Under the pieces are notes generated by a model. That model saw only the letters and a list, made by a program, of their open reading frames with translations. It was not told the DNA's origin and did no database searches. This document shows, piece after piece, positions 6,579 to 12,289 of a stretch of DNA of 25,693 nucleotides. A program made the translations under genes and the position numbers. The first letter of the stretch is position 1. Each line of letters begins with the position of its first letter. Location of the stretch: the IMG/VR virus record IMGVR_UViG_3300021963_000588, positions 1 to 25,693 of that record; one strand, written 5' to 3'. Source of the stretch: a virus.

Positions 6579-7321
6579 AATTGGTTTTGTAAAAATAGGT
6601 ACAAAGTGTAACGTTTGCACTCGTTTTTGATAAATATTTCGTTATTTAATTTCTCTAAATCCTTTGGTGTTTTAGCCGTTACCTTGTAATGTGCTATTAT
6701 CTTTTTCTTTATTTGATCTGCTTTCTCTTGACTTAGATTATTCTTGTTCAGTTCCTTTCGTTTCCATAGTACATCAAAAGCCATTGTATTTAGCAACTCC
6801 CAGCCTCTTTTAGCTGACTTCTCCCAGTTTTCGTACAATGCCTCAATAATTTCATTATCGTTGATTTTTGGTATCTCTACTGGTTGCGGTTCTACATAGG
6901 TCTTTTGTCTTACTTGTAAAGCTATTGGCTTATAAGCTGCCATCACATCCCCAAAGAATTTAGGTGTAAACATAATTGCTTTGTCAACTGAAAGTTTCCC
7001 CATTGCGTAAAGTTCAAAAGCCACTCCTAATTCCTTTAGTTTAAAGTTTCCGTAATTCTTAATTACAAATTCGCATAAAAATTGAAACAACTCTATTGTA
7101 GGTGTTTGACATCCGCTTAAAGCAATACAGGTTTTTAAATGCTCTTTTACCTCAATAGGTGAGCATCTACTAACACTCATTGTATCTAAAGCAACCACAA
7201 CCTTTAATTCATCTGGTTCAAGTTTAGTGTAAATTTCTAAGGGCATCCCATTCTCTCTCACTAAAACTTGGTTTGTGATTGTTGCTAATTCCTGTTGCAT
7301 TTGTTTCGTTTTTAAGTGCAA
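6575..7321 (-). CDS. Conserved replication-module protein (function unknown)
   Basis: This soluble, mostly helical 248-aa protein directly follows the replication initiator. Features include a mid segment FKLKELGVAFELYAMGKLSVD at about 94-114, then FTPKFFGDVMAAYKPIALQVRQ, a Pro-rich linker and a Lys-rich helical C-terminus. Its place and the 'E-x-x-x-A-F-E-x-x-x-x-G-K-L ... Y' pattern recall proteins downstream of DnaD-like initiators, for which a helicase-loader role has been guessed. No Walker motif is visible. The longest frame overlaps the initiator by 98 nt. Internal Mets at residues 8 (7300) and 26 (7246) would shorten the overlap, so the start is uncertain. Confidence 0.7.
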   Translation of the reverse strand: MHLKTKQMQQELATITNQVLVRENGMPLEIYTKLEPDELKVVVALDTMSVSRCSPIEVKEHLKTCIALSGCQTPTIELFQFLCEFVIKNYGNFKLKELGVAFELYAMGKLSVDKAIMFTPKFFGDVMAAYKPIALQVRQKTYVEPQPVEIPKINDNEIIEALYENWEKSAKRGWELLNTMAFDVLWKRKELNKNNLSQEKADQIKKKIIAHYKVTAKTPKDLEKLNNEIFIKNECKRYTLYLFLQNQL

Positions 7322-7952
7322 AAAAACCTTTCCAGCCTTTTGCTAATGATTGTTCAATTATTTGTAGTGCAATTTGTTCATCTCCATTTGATAGTTTTAC
7401 CAAGTCTTTTAAAGCCGCTTGTTCGCTTTGTGGTGTAGCGTATGTAAACTTAAATTGTTTTCTTTTAAATTCCTTCCACATTTGCCAATAATTTAAAAAT
7501 TCTTCGCTTTCAAATGGCATTATTACCATTACCTTAACCTTATCTTTAACCATTACCTTATCCATAACCATATCCTTGTCCCCTTGCAAGGGGCTTGTAT
7601 GGGGCTTATAGTTATCAATTTGTTCTTTATACCTTTCTAAATTTTTGATTATTCCAGTATGCGCTTTGTTGTTTTCACTTAAACCGCTTGGATATTGAAA
7701 CTCAATAAAACTTGGAATAAACCATTTAGTATTATTTTCTAATGGTATTATCTTATCCCCAAAATATTCTAATGCTTTTTGTTCATCTAACTTTTCGCCA
7801 ATCCTTATTTGAGCAACTTCTATATCAACTTGCCATATACCAGAATGGTCGCAGTCATCACAAACATATAACCAAAGCAGCTTATAAGGGGCTTTTAAAG
7901 ACCTAATAAAAGGCTTTTTCCATTTTTCTGTATCAGTAAATCTTTTAGCCAT
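7224..7952 (-). CDS. DnaD-like replication initiator protein
   Basis: This is a 242-aa protein. Residues 1-115 resemble the winged-helix N-terminus of phage replication proteins (RFTDTEKWKKPFIRSLKAPY, then KLLWLYVCDDCDHSGIWQVD). Residues ~121-145 are a low-complexity Lys/Met/Val/Asp linker (DKDMVMDKVMVKDKVK), and the C-terminal domain (FKFTYATPQSEQAALKDLVK, then GWKGFFALKN) resembles initiator or helicase-recruiting tails. The arrangement of wHTH, repeat-encoded linker and C-terminal recruiting domain parallels lambda O, whose linker DNA carries the origin. The linker DNA here contains repeats and a palindrome. The gene overlaps the GIY-YIG gene before it by 8 nt. Confidence 0.75.
   Translation of the reverse strand: MAKRFTDTEKWKKPFIRSLKAPYKLLWLYVCDDCDHSGIWQVDIEVAQIRIGEKLDEQKALEYFGDKIIPLENNTKWFIPSFIEFQYPSGLSENNKAHTGIIKNLERYKEQIDNYKPHTSPLQGDKDMVMDKVMVKDKVKVMVIMPFESEEFLNYWQMWKEFKRKQFKFTYATPQSEQAALKDLVKLSNGDEQIALQIIEQSLAKGWKGFFALKNETNATGISNNHKPSFSEREWDALRNLH
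7526..7593. other. Candidate replication origin inside the initiator gene
   Basis: On the plus strand CCATTACCTTA occurs at 7526-7536 and again at 7550-7560, 24 bp apart. ACCTTATC occurs at 7537-7544 and 7555-7562. TTATCCATA (7558-7566) differs by one base from the DnaA-box consensus TTATCCACA. A perfect 14-bp palindrome, CCCCTTGCAAGGGG, follows at 7580-7593. The block encodes the low-complexity linker of the initiator, as lambda ori lies within gene O. The repeats are seen; origin function is inferred. Codon bias in a Lys/Met/Val linker could also create them. Confidence 0.45.
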
Positions 7953-8301
7953 TGTGTTGAGTATTATATTTTGGTCTAATATTTTTAATTAATTCAATTT
8001 CATAATTTATATAATCTTCAGTTTCTTTAAAATAGAAAAATATATGATTGTAAATTTTTAATAAATGCCTTTTTACTTCGTGTCTTTCCCTTCTTTGATT
8101 TAAATTAATAGAACTTCCAACATATAATATGTTTGGATTAATTTCTAATCTTTCATAATCAATTAGATTTTCAAAATAGACCAACAAATAAACTCCAGCT
8201 TTTTTGGGAACAGATGAATAATTAGTACCATAAGTATTAGGAGTTTTCCAATCAATCTCTTTAATACTTAAATTTTCATTTTTAAATAAATAAACTTCCA
8301 T
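7945..8301 (-). CDS. GIY-YIG homing endonuclease
   Basis: This 118-aa protein is a minimal GIY-YIG nuclease: GVYLLVY at 36-42 (GIY), ILYVGSSINLNQR at 58-70 (YIG plus catalytic Arg), H74, the catalytic Glu among EIELI at 101-105, and RPKYN at 109-113. There is no separate DNA-binding domain apart from 30 N-terminal residues. Such free-standing enzymes cut phage DNA and promote their own spread. It lies directly before the replication initiator, overlapping its start by 8 nt, and behind a 100-nt leader with a strong predicted pseudoknot. Its DNA is more AT-rich than the flanking genes, consistent with acquisition. Confidence 0.8.
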   Translation of the reverse strand: MEVYLFKNENLSIKEIDWKTPNTYGTNYSSVPKKAGVYLLVYFENLIDYERLEINPNILYVGSSINLNQRRERHEVKRHLLKIYNHIFFYFKETEDYINYEIELIKNIRPKYNTQHNG

Positions 8302-8312
8302 AAAATAAAATA

Positions 8313-8384
8313 GCCCGCAGATTTGCTGGTAGTACGAGTACCAACGCCTCCTTGGGCAAAAAGTTTTAGATTAGAATCTCGTAC
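8313..8384 (-). ncRNA. Candidate structured leader RNA (hairpin/pseudoknot)
   Basis: On the minus strand a 7-bp stem (GUUGGUA 8345-8339 with UACCAGC 8331-8325) encloses a 7-nt loop CUCGUAC (8338-8332). A perfect complement to the loop, GUACGAG, lies upstream at 8384-8378. GCCC (8357-8354) and GGGC (8316-8313) can close the hairpin. The intervening AAGGAGG is a strong Shine-Dalgarno-like sequence, unusual in this genome. The element ends 12 nt before the GIY-YIG start. A TATTTTTG box at 8401-8394 could start a transcript just before GUACGAG. It does not match a riboswitch class I know. Confidence 0.4.
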
Positions 8385-8393
8385 ATTCTATTG

Positions 8394-8401
8394 CAAAAAT
8401 A
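8394..8401 (-). promoter_or_regulatory. Possible -7 box for the GIY-YIG leader
   Basis: TATTTTTG fits TAnnTTTG and would start RNA about 5-7 nt downstream, just before the pseudoknot strand GUACGAG. No TTG/TTTG lies at the normal -33 distance, so it is half a promoter at best. Confidence 0.22.
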
Positions 8402-8403
8402 CA

Positions 8404-8598
8404 TTAATTAACCGAATACTGTGCTATTTGTTTGTTGTTTTTTAGCTTAACAATAGTAGTTTTTATGTTCATACCATCATTCCTAAGATCACTTATTCGT
8501 GCTGCTAATCTAAAGCATCCGAACTTGTTTAAAGCATCAATTGGTGTTAACTTTCTACCTTTATTTAGATAGTTAGCGATTTGTGTTGTTTGGCTCAT
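8404..8598 (-). CDS. Small winged-helix DNA-binding protein
   Basis: This 64-aa protein fits a family of short phage winged-helix proteins: QIANYLNKGRKLTPIDALNK, then FGCFRLAARISDLRNDGMNI, then KTTIVK and a hydrophilic end. The 'L-T-P-x-x-A-L-x-x-F-G-x-x-R-L-A-A-R-I-x-D-L-R-x-x-G' pattern is the helix-turn-helix core, with a two-stranded wing after it. It lies between the SSB-tail protein and the GIY-YIG leader. It is a likely DNA-binding regulator or replication accessory factor; its target is unknown. Confidence 0.75.
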   Translation of the reverse strand: MSQTTQIANYLNKGRKLTPIDALNKFGCFRLAARISDLRNDGMNIKTTIVKLKNNKQIAQYSVN

Positions 8599-8650
8599 AG
8601 TTGTAGGTTTTAAATTTGCGCTTAACGTTTTCGCCCAACGAGGGGATGTT

Positions 8651-8932
8651 TTAGAATGGTAAATCGTCTTCGCTTTCCTGTTGGTTTACGGCAAATTCCT
8701 TTTTAGCAGTTGGTGCAGTAAAAGAAACTTGCTTACCTCTGCCACAGTAGTTTTTCTTTGCTTTTTCTGCTCTGGCTTCAGCTGATTGATTATTCCAAAC
8801 TGCGTGAGTTTGACCCCTTTCGTCTGGTTCTTTTAAAAAATCAAGTGCTAAAGTTGCATAATGTTTTAAGCCATTTTTAGTTTGTACTGGCTTCCATTCA
8901 ATTTTCTCTTGTTCAATGTTAATTACAATCAT
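8651..8932 (-). CDS. SSB-tail protein, probable ssDNA-binding protein
   Basis: This 93-aa protein ends in SEDDLPF, the acidic-Phe tip through which bacterial SSBs recruit replication and repair partners. The N-terminal two-thirds (WKPVQTKNGLKHYATLALDF, then a conserved-looking AVWNNQSAEARAEKAKKNYC) is not a classical OB fold that I recognise and is short for an SSB. A glycine- and alanine-containing linker connects it to the tip. It sits in the recombination/replication operon with the Red-beta-like protein. ssDNA binding is inferred from the tip and context. A homing endonuclease gene is inserted directly upstream. Confidence 0.65.
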   Translation of the reverse strand: MIVINIEQEKIEWKPVQTKNGLKHYATLALDFLKEPDERGQTHAVWNNQSAEARAEKAKKNYCGRGKQVSFTAPTAKKEFAVNQQESEDDLPF

Positions 8933-8942
8933 AGATTTTGTT

Positions 8943-9437
8943 TTAAACGTAAATTAAAGTTGTTTTGTTTTTATAATATCCTAATAGTTGACCTCTTAAT
9001 GTTGATAGTTTTATATTATTATAATATGCAGCTTCTTTAACTGATTTATAATAAATACCACTCGTAGTATTTAAAACTAATCTTGAAGTATCTATAAAAT
9101 TATTAATCATTTTATTTTTTGAGTCATCTTTTATAATGTTATTCCAAGCGTGTTTCATATTTTCACTTCTTGTTGCCCATTCTAAATTTGATAAATTATT
9201 GTTAGATTTATTTCCATCAATATGATTTACATCGCATTTGTTATTTGGATTTGGCAAATATGCTAATGCTAATAATCTATGTACTTTTCTTTTATACCAG
9301 TTATTATTTTTTCGTAAATTAACTAAAATATACCCATAATTATCTTTATTAAAATGACAATATTTATTTTTTTCTACGTCAAAAACATTGCCATTAATAT
9401 CAATAGTGTAATTAGGAAATTCTTGTAATACAATCAT
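8943..9437 (-). CDS. HNH homing endonuclease (NUMOD4-HNH-NUMOD1)
   Basis: This 164-aa protein has all three homing modules. NUMOD4-like sequence (FPNYTIDINGNVFD) occupies the N-terminus. An HNH_3 nuclease follows: KVHRLLALAYLPNP, then CDVNHIDGNKSNNNLSNLEW at 68-87, with His72, Asp74 and Asn81 as catalytic or metal positions. NUMOD1-like sequence (GIYYKSVKEAAYYNNIKLST) ends the protein. It sits between the Cys-rich 56-aa gene and the SSB-tail gene. It is markedly AT-rich with Asn/Lys-rich translation, unlike its neighbours, a sign of recent acquisition. The gene looks intact. Confidence 0.88.
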   Translation of the reverse strand: MIVLQEFPNYTIDINGNVFDVEKNKYCHFNKDNYGYILVNLRKNNNWYKRKVHRLLALAYLPNPNNKCDVNHIDGNKSNNNLSNLEWATRSENMKHAWNNIIKDDSKNKMINNFIDTSRLVLNTTSGIYYKSVKEAAYYNNIKLSTLRGQLLGYYKNKTTLIYV

Positions 9438-9442
9438 TGTTT

Positions 9443-9613
9443 TTAGTTTTGGTGTTTATTTAATTGTTCTTGTTCTAATGCTATTTCGTTTTGTCTATCT
9501 TGTTCTAATTCTTCCTCATCTTCTTCTTCCCAATCGCAATGTTCTAAACAATCTGGACAAATGTCAATTTCCGGCATTGTAGTGTGTGCGCCGCAGCAAG
9601 TTGAGTATGACAT
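9443..9613 (-). CDS. Small Cys/His-rich acidic protein (56 aa)
   Basis: The frame runs from ATG at 9613 to TAA at 9445-9443. The first half has metal-ligand-like residues (STCCGAH, then ICPDCLEHCDW: six cysteines and two histidines in 27 residues). The second half is a highly acidic Glu/Gln helix. It starts 2 nt after the stop of the 81-aa gene and ends 5 nt before the HNH start. A small zinc-binding protein with an acidic tail suggests a protein-interaction or DNA-mimic role, which is inference only. The spacing and ligand pattern make it a credible gene. Confidence 0.65.
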   Translation of the reverse strand: MSYSTCCGAHTTMPEIDICPDCLEHCDWEEEDEEELEQDRQNEIALEQEQLNKHQN

Positions 9614-9615
9614 AG

Positions 9616-9861
9616 TTAATCGTTTAAATAGTTTTCAAATACTTCAAATTTATCAGCTAACATTTGATAAGGAATGTAATCCCTTTTAGGTTGCTCTAAT
9701 AACTCTGGAAAGTGTTTTTGTTTATGTAGTTTAAGTTTATACTTAGCTAAATTTAATTGATGAATCATTTCACTTGCGTTTTGTGGATAGCTTGTATCAA
9801 CTTTGTAATTCCAGAACTTAACTGCTTCCCTTAAATCCCATAGTCTTTGTAATGGTGTCAT
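9616..9861 (-). CDS. Hypothetical protein in recombination operon (81 aa)
   Basis: This is an 81-aa soluble, helical, basic protein (MTPLQRLWDLREAVKFWNYK, then two further helices and an acidic end). Its ATG overlaps the stop of the annealing-protein gene as ATGA, so the two are translationally coupled. A recombination accessory role is plausible from position. No motif or family is recognised. Confidence 0.65.
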   Translation of the reverse strand: MTPLQRLWDLREAVKFWNYKVDTSYPQNASEMIHQLNLAKYKLKLHKQKHFPELLEQPKRDYIPYQMLADKFEVFENYLND

Positions 9862-10589
9862 AAAGTTTGTTTTTTCTTGGTAAATAATTTTGTTACTTCT
9901 TTAGCTACTTCTCTTTCTACGATGTCATTGTTTAATGCATAAAGTTGGCTCAACTCGGTAGTATTAACACATAAGTCAATCGCTAACTCTAAGTCATCAA
10001 CGCTTTCGTGAGCCTTAATGTAGGTTGGAGTTTCATCGGTTGATTGTGCCATTTCATCGCCTGTGTAAAGACCGCTTAAATCTTGTGGGTATGCCTTACG
10101 CAAAGCTAATGCCTCTGCAACTTTAGAAAGCATTGTATGTGGCATCTTTGCCCATAAACCCATAGGTTTACCATCGTTTGTTCTTTGGCAATACTCATCC
10201 CAGTATGCAACTCCAACGGCTGCTTCATACCTTGTATCGCCATTAAATCTAAATACTGAAACCTTACAGGAAACTAACTTACCATCTTCTTCTACAAAGA
10301 TAGGTTCGCTTTGTCCTCCGTAATTTCCGCTTCTTTCAGCGATAACTCGGAAGCCATCAATGCTTGTTTGGATTGTCATTTTTTTACCCCATCCGTTTGG
10401 TGTTTTAACATTCCTGTGGATGCAATAAATCTGCCTTGATAACGCATCAAGTCCAGTTCTTTGTGCTTGATAAAGAAATAGTTTTAGTTCATCAACTGTT
10501 GCCTCTGGAGCAATCTGTGATTTTACTAACTCTACTTGGTCTTTCGTGTACGAAAGTTGTGGCTTTTTAGCCAGTTGTTGGTCATTCAT
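9858..10589 (-). CDS. Red-beta/RecT-like single-strand annealing protein
   Basis: This 243-aa recombinase pairs complementary ssDNA during phage replication and recombination. Family signatures in order are LKLFLYQAQRTGLDALSRQI at 35-54, TIQTSIDGFRVIAERSGNYGG at 72-92, LVSCKVSVFR at 105-114 and the core MPHTMLSKVAEALALRKAYP at 149-168 with LSGLYTGDEM. These match the Bet branch more than classical RecT. No exonuclease gene lies beside it; lambda exo or RecE would be the usual partner. It shares the operon with the SSB-tail protein and NinG-like nuclease, giving a replication-linked annealing module. Confidence 0.9.
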   Translation of the reverse strand: MNDQQLAKKPQLSYTKDQVELVKSQIAPEATVDELKLFLYQAQRTGLDALSRQIYCIHRNVKTPNGWGKKMTIQTSIDGFRVIAERSGNYGGQSEPIFVEEDGKLVSCKVSVFRFNGDTRYEAAVGVAYWDEYCQRTNDGKPMGLWAKMPHTMLSKVAEALALRKAYPQDLSGLYTGDEMAQSTDETPTYIKAHESVDDLELAIDLCVNTTELSQLYALNNDIVEREVAKEVTKLFTKKKQTL

Positions 10590-10640
10590 ATTGGTTGGTT
10601 TTAGAGTTTAAAATTAGGTACTTTAGTGTTAATAACCAAA

Positions 10641-11078
10641 TTAAAGTAGCACATTTAAGTTGAAAATGTCCTTTTTTATGGTATCATCAAACTTATTTGA
10701 TAGTTGACCCTTAATCTTAGAAATAGAATGTAAAACAGTGGTTCTATCCCTTTTGAATAATTGTGCAATTTCCTCGCCATTTAACTCGGTTTTTTGTTTA
10801 GTAAAATACATAGTCATTTGCCTTGCCAAAGTAACTTCCTCGCCTCTGTATTTTGACATCATTTGTCCGTACTTAATTTGGTAGTAATTGCATATCTTTT
10901 CAGCCATTTGAACTGCATACTCTTTTTGTTGTTCCTTGTCCATTCTTGTTGTTTTTATGTTTAATTGTTGATCTAATAGGTCTTTTAACCTGTTTATCTC
11001 TTTCTTTAGTTCTTTGTTCTTATCTCGCAAAACTTCAATTTCAAGTTCTGCCATATATGTTTTATGTACTTCTTTCAT
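10641..11078 (-). CDS. DnaA domain IV-like DNA-binding protein
   Basis: This 145-aa protein has an N-terminal coiled coil (residues ~10-55, heptads of Leu/Ile with Lys/Glu) followed by a DnaA C-terminal-type domain. The domain includes YRGEEVTLARQMTMYFTKQK at 78-97, LNGEEIAQLFKRD and the signature RDRTTVLHSISKI at 110-122, which corresponds to the DnaA-box recognition helix 'RDHTTVLHAxxKI'. The AAA+ ATPase domain of DnaA is absent. It could dimerise through the coiled coil and bind DnaA-type boxes at the phage origin or at host sites. It overlaps the upstream gene by one base (TAATG). Confidence 0.85.
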   Translation of the reverse strand: MKEVHKTYMAELEIEVLRDKNKELKKEINRLKDLLDQQLNIKTTRMDKEQQKEYAVQMAEKICNYYQIKYGQMMSKYRGEEVTLARQMTMYFTKQKTELNGEEIAQLFKRDRTTVLHSISKIKGQLSNKFDDTIKKDIFNLNVLL

Positions 11079-11374
11079 TAGAAATGTAAAAGGTTTATTG
11101 GGAGCATAAAGTCCTCTGTTAAGGTATAAAGGTCCAGAATCAAGTAATGGTAGCTTTTAAGGATTCTGCGCTGGATGTCATTCATCCTTGCAATCTTAAT
11201 TAGTAAATCCTCCTCGCTTATCATTGTCCTTGTGTCATCAAGTCCTCGCCTCCATTCCGATAAATCAGCCTCAAATAGATTTTGCCTTCCCTGTGCTTGT
11301 TTTAGCAGTTCCAGTAGGATTGTTGCTCTTTTGTGCAACTTTAGTTGTTTCTCTTGATAGATTAGTTTGCTCAT
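11078..11374 (-). CDS. Hypothetical helical protein (98 aa)
   Basis: This is a 98-aa charged, largely helical protein (KLHKRATILLELLKQAQG, SEWRRGLDDTRTMISEEDLL, then a more hydrophobic end). The first 35 codons overlap the end of the ribbon-helix-helix gene in another frame (104 nt), and the end overlaps the DnaA-like gene by one base. An internal start could shorten the overlap, but the longest frame looks coherent. No family is recognised. Confidence 0.6.
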   Translation of the reverse strand: MSKLIYQEKQLKLHKRATILLELLKQAQGRQNLFEADLSEWRRGLDDTRTMISEEDLLIKIARMNDIQRRILKSYHYLILDLYTLTEDFMLPINLLHF

Positions 11375-11489
11375 ATTGTTTTAGGATTTTATAAACCAAC
11401 TTACTTAAAGTAATGCCTTTTGTGTCGGCTTCAGTTTGTAGGTTAGTCTTGATTTGGTTCGTTACTAATGTTGTTATTAGGGTTTTCAT
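11271..11489 (-). CDS. Ribbon-helix-helix-like small DNA-binding protein
   Basis: Residues 1-40 of this 72-aa protein fit a ribbon-helix-helix fold: a strand (MKTLITTLVTNQIKTNLQ), a helix (TEADTKGITL) and a helix (SKLVYKILKQYEQ). The remaining ~30 residues are Thr/Lys/Ser-rich, probably disordered, and encoded across the overlap with the next gene. RHH dimers normally bind inverted repeats in promoters. The palindrome at 12102-12119, 126 nt before the first gene of this operon, is a natural candidate target (inference). The gene starts within the end of the 55-aa gene. Confidence 0.6.
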   Translation of the reverse strand: MKTLITTLVTNQIKTNLQTEADTKGITLSKLVYKILKQYEQTNLSRETTKVAQKSNNPTGTAKTSTGKAKSI

Positions 11490-11610
11490 AACTTGCTTTA
11501 ATGCCTTGTGCTAATTCTAAACAGGCTTGAACTGTTTGTTTTACATAGCCTTCTGGCATATTAATTAATTGGGTTTGTAGTGTTTTAATGTAAAGTTCAA
11601 TTGCAGTCAT
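11443..11610 (-). CDS. Small hypothetical protein (55 aa)
   Basis: The frame runs from ATG at 11610 to TAA at 11445-11443. It encodes a helical N-terminal two-thirds (MTAIELYIKTLQTQLINMPE, then GYVKQTVQACLELAQGIK) and an Asn-rich tail. The last 15 codons overlap the ribbon-helix-helix gene. It fills the only free space between two supported genes and starts 3 nt after the preceding stop. No family is recognised. Confidence 0.55.
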   Translation of the reverse strand: MTAIELYIKTLQTQLINMPEGYVKQTVQACLELAQGIKASYENPNNNISNEPNQD

Positions 11611-11613
11611 AGT

Positions 11614-11844
11614 TTAGTTTTTATAGGTTTTGTTATAATAGTCCATACCACCTTCAAATTCAAATGATTCATCTCTTTTGCCGTTCCATACGTTGATTTC
11701 GCCATTATCAAAAGCATTTCTTAGATCAGCTTTTTCCATTGGTAAATATTTATCTTCAATAGTTTTAGCTAATTGTTCTGGAAGGAATGTAAAGGTGTGA
11801 GCAGTTTTAATGTACTCTAATAGTAATTGCATTGGTGTTTTCAT
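11614..11844 (-). CDS. Small phage protein with YYNxTYK ending (early copy)
   Basis: This is a 76-aa acidic protein (MKTPMQLLLEYIK ... GGMDYYNKTYKN). It shares its start (MKT-x-MQ-x-LL) and its end (YYN-x-TYK) with the 67-aa product of 17946-18149 in the tail/lysis region, so the two are paralogues or members of one small family with a variable middle. Similar short proteins recur in Bacteroidetes phages, but I know of no assigned function. It starts 3 nt after the stop of the membrane peptide gene that leads the replication operon. Confidence 0.65.
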   Translation of the reverse strand: MKTPMQLLLEYIKTAHTFTFLPEQLAKTIEDKYLPMEKADLRNAFDNGEINVWNGKRDESFEFEGGMDYYNKTYKN

Positions 11845-11847
11845 AGG

Positions 11848-11976
11848 TTAAATGTTTTGAAGGATTGCGGTAATTAAAAATGCCACGCATACAATAATAA
11901 ATGCGTAAAGTGGTTTAATGCTTTCAGCTTTGTAGCGTTCGTTTGCTTTCTCTTGTGGAGTTTTTAGTCTGTTCAT
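11848..11976 (-). CDS. Small membrane protein, first gene of the replication operon
   Basis: The frame runs from ATG at 11976 to TAA at 11850-11848 and gives 42 residues: a charged N-terminus (MNRLKTPQEKANERYKAES) and a hydrophobic helix (PLYAFIIVCVAFLITAI). The leader CCAACCAATATG resembles those of other genes in this phage. It is the first gene after the best promoter of the window and so would be made early. A membrane-targeted early protein could alter host physiology or exclude other phages (inference). Coupling to the next gene is close (3 nt). Confidence 0.6.
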   Translation of the reverse strand: MNRLKTPQEKANERYKAESIKPLYAFIIVCVAFLITAILQNI

Positions 11977-12000
11977 ATTGGTTGTTTTTGGTTTAGGATT

Positions 12001-12034
12001 CAAAGATAGGGTAAAACCTTATAACTTTATCAAA
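12001..12034 (-). promoter_or_regulatory. Bacteroidetes-type promoter of the replication operon
   Basis: On the minus strand TTTG (12034-12031) and TATCTTTG (12008-12001) are 22 nt apart, a full match to the -33 / -7 TAnnTTTG consensus of Bacteroidetes. Transcription would begin near 11995, about 20 nt before the first ATG at 11976. It follows two terminators and lies in the only large gene-free gap, which makes it the most convincing promoter here. Confidence 0.65.
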
Positions 12035-12093
12035 CAAGCCAATTATTTTAAATAAATGTGATGAACGGCAAATAATAAGGATAAATGGTAAAT

Positions 12094-12119
12094 AAGTCAA
12101 AAAGTCAAGTAATTGACTT
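12094..12119. promoter_or_regulatory. Inverted repeat plus half-site (operator candidate)
   Basis: AAGTCAA (12102-12108) and TTGACTT (12113-12119) form a perfect 7-bp inverted repeat around GTAA. A further AAGTCAA lies at 12094-12100. It sits about 60 bp upstream of the -33 element. The ribbon-helix-helix protein of the operon is a possible ligand (inference). Confidence 0.45.
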
Positions 12120-12154
12120 ACTTTATTCCAATATGTGTCAAATTATACCTTTAC

Positions 12155-12190
12155 TTTATCAATCAATAAAAGGTCATTTATCAATCAATA
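12155..12190. repeat. Two 14-bp direct repeats, 22-bp period
   Basis: TTTATCAATCAATA occurs at 12155-12168 and 12177-12190. The 22-bp period is about two helical turns, so bound proteins would face the same side. These are binding-site-like repeats; function is unknown. Confidence 0.6.
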
Positions 12191-12195
12191 GGCAT

Positions 12196-12226
12196 AAAAA
12201 ACCCCGAAATAAGAATAAATCGGGGT
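12196..12226 (-). terminator. Rho-independent terminator 2
   Basis: On the minus strand ACCCCGA/TCGGGGT forms a 7-bp stem with a 12-nt loop followed by T6. It lies about 85 nt after the metalloprotein stop, behind a first terminator. No T-run follows in the plus direction. Confidence 0.75.
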
Positions 12227-12265
12227 CTAAACCTAAGTTCTCCAATATGAAAGCCAAAGATATAT

Positions 12266-12289
12266 AAAAAACCCCACCTTTTTAGGGGT
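12266..12289 (-). terminator. Rho-independent terminator 1
   Basis: On the minus strand ACCCC/GGGGT forms a 5-bp GC-rich stem around a 9-nt loop, followed by T6 and then ATATA. It lies about 20 nt after the stop of the HExxH gene. In tandem with terminator 2 it would end the tail/lysis transcript. Confidence 0.65.

Noticed and set aside
8302-8403. tRNA or known riboswitch in the gap before the GIY-YIG gene
   Set aside because: There is no cloverleaf with acceptor, D, anticodon and T arms, and no conserved core of a class I know. Only the hairpin/pseudoknot holds up.
8313-8403. Group I intron holding the GIY-YIG gene
   Set aside because: The neighbouring genes are not split, and I cannot find the conserved P3/P7 core. 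A remnant is possible but not supported.
8923-9437. Shared nine bases ATGATTGTA at the starts of the HNH and SSB-tail genes
   Set aside because: The match is short and AT-rich and does not extend. It could reflect the insertion of the HNH gene but is also likely by chance.
9782-9790. TGTGGATAG, one mismatch from a DnaA box, in the 81-aa gene
   Set aside because: It is a single isolated near-match in AT-rich coding DNA with no repeats around it.
12085-12267. Plus-strand open frame of 60 codons in the control region
   Set aside because: It runs through the terminator hairpin and both direct repeats, is low-complexity Lys/Ser, has no promoter and would be the only plus-strand gene.
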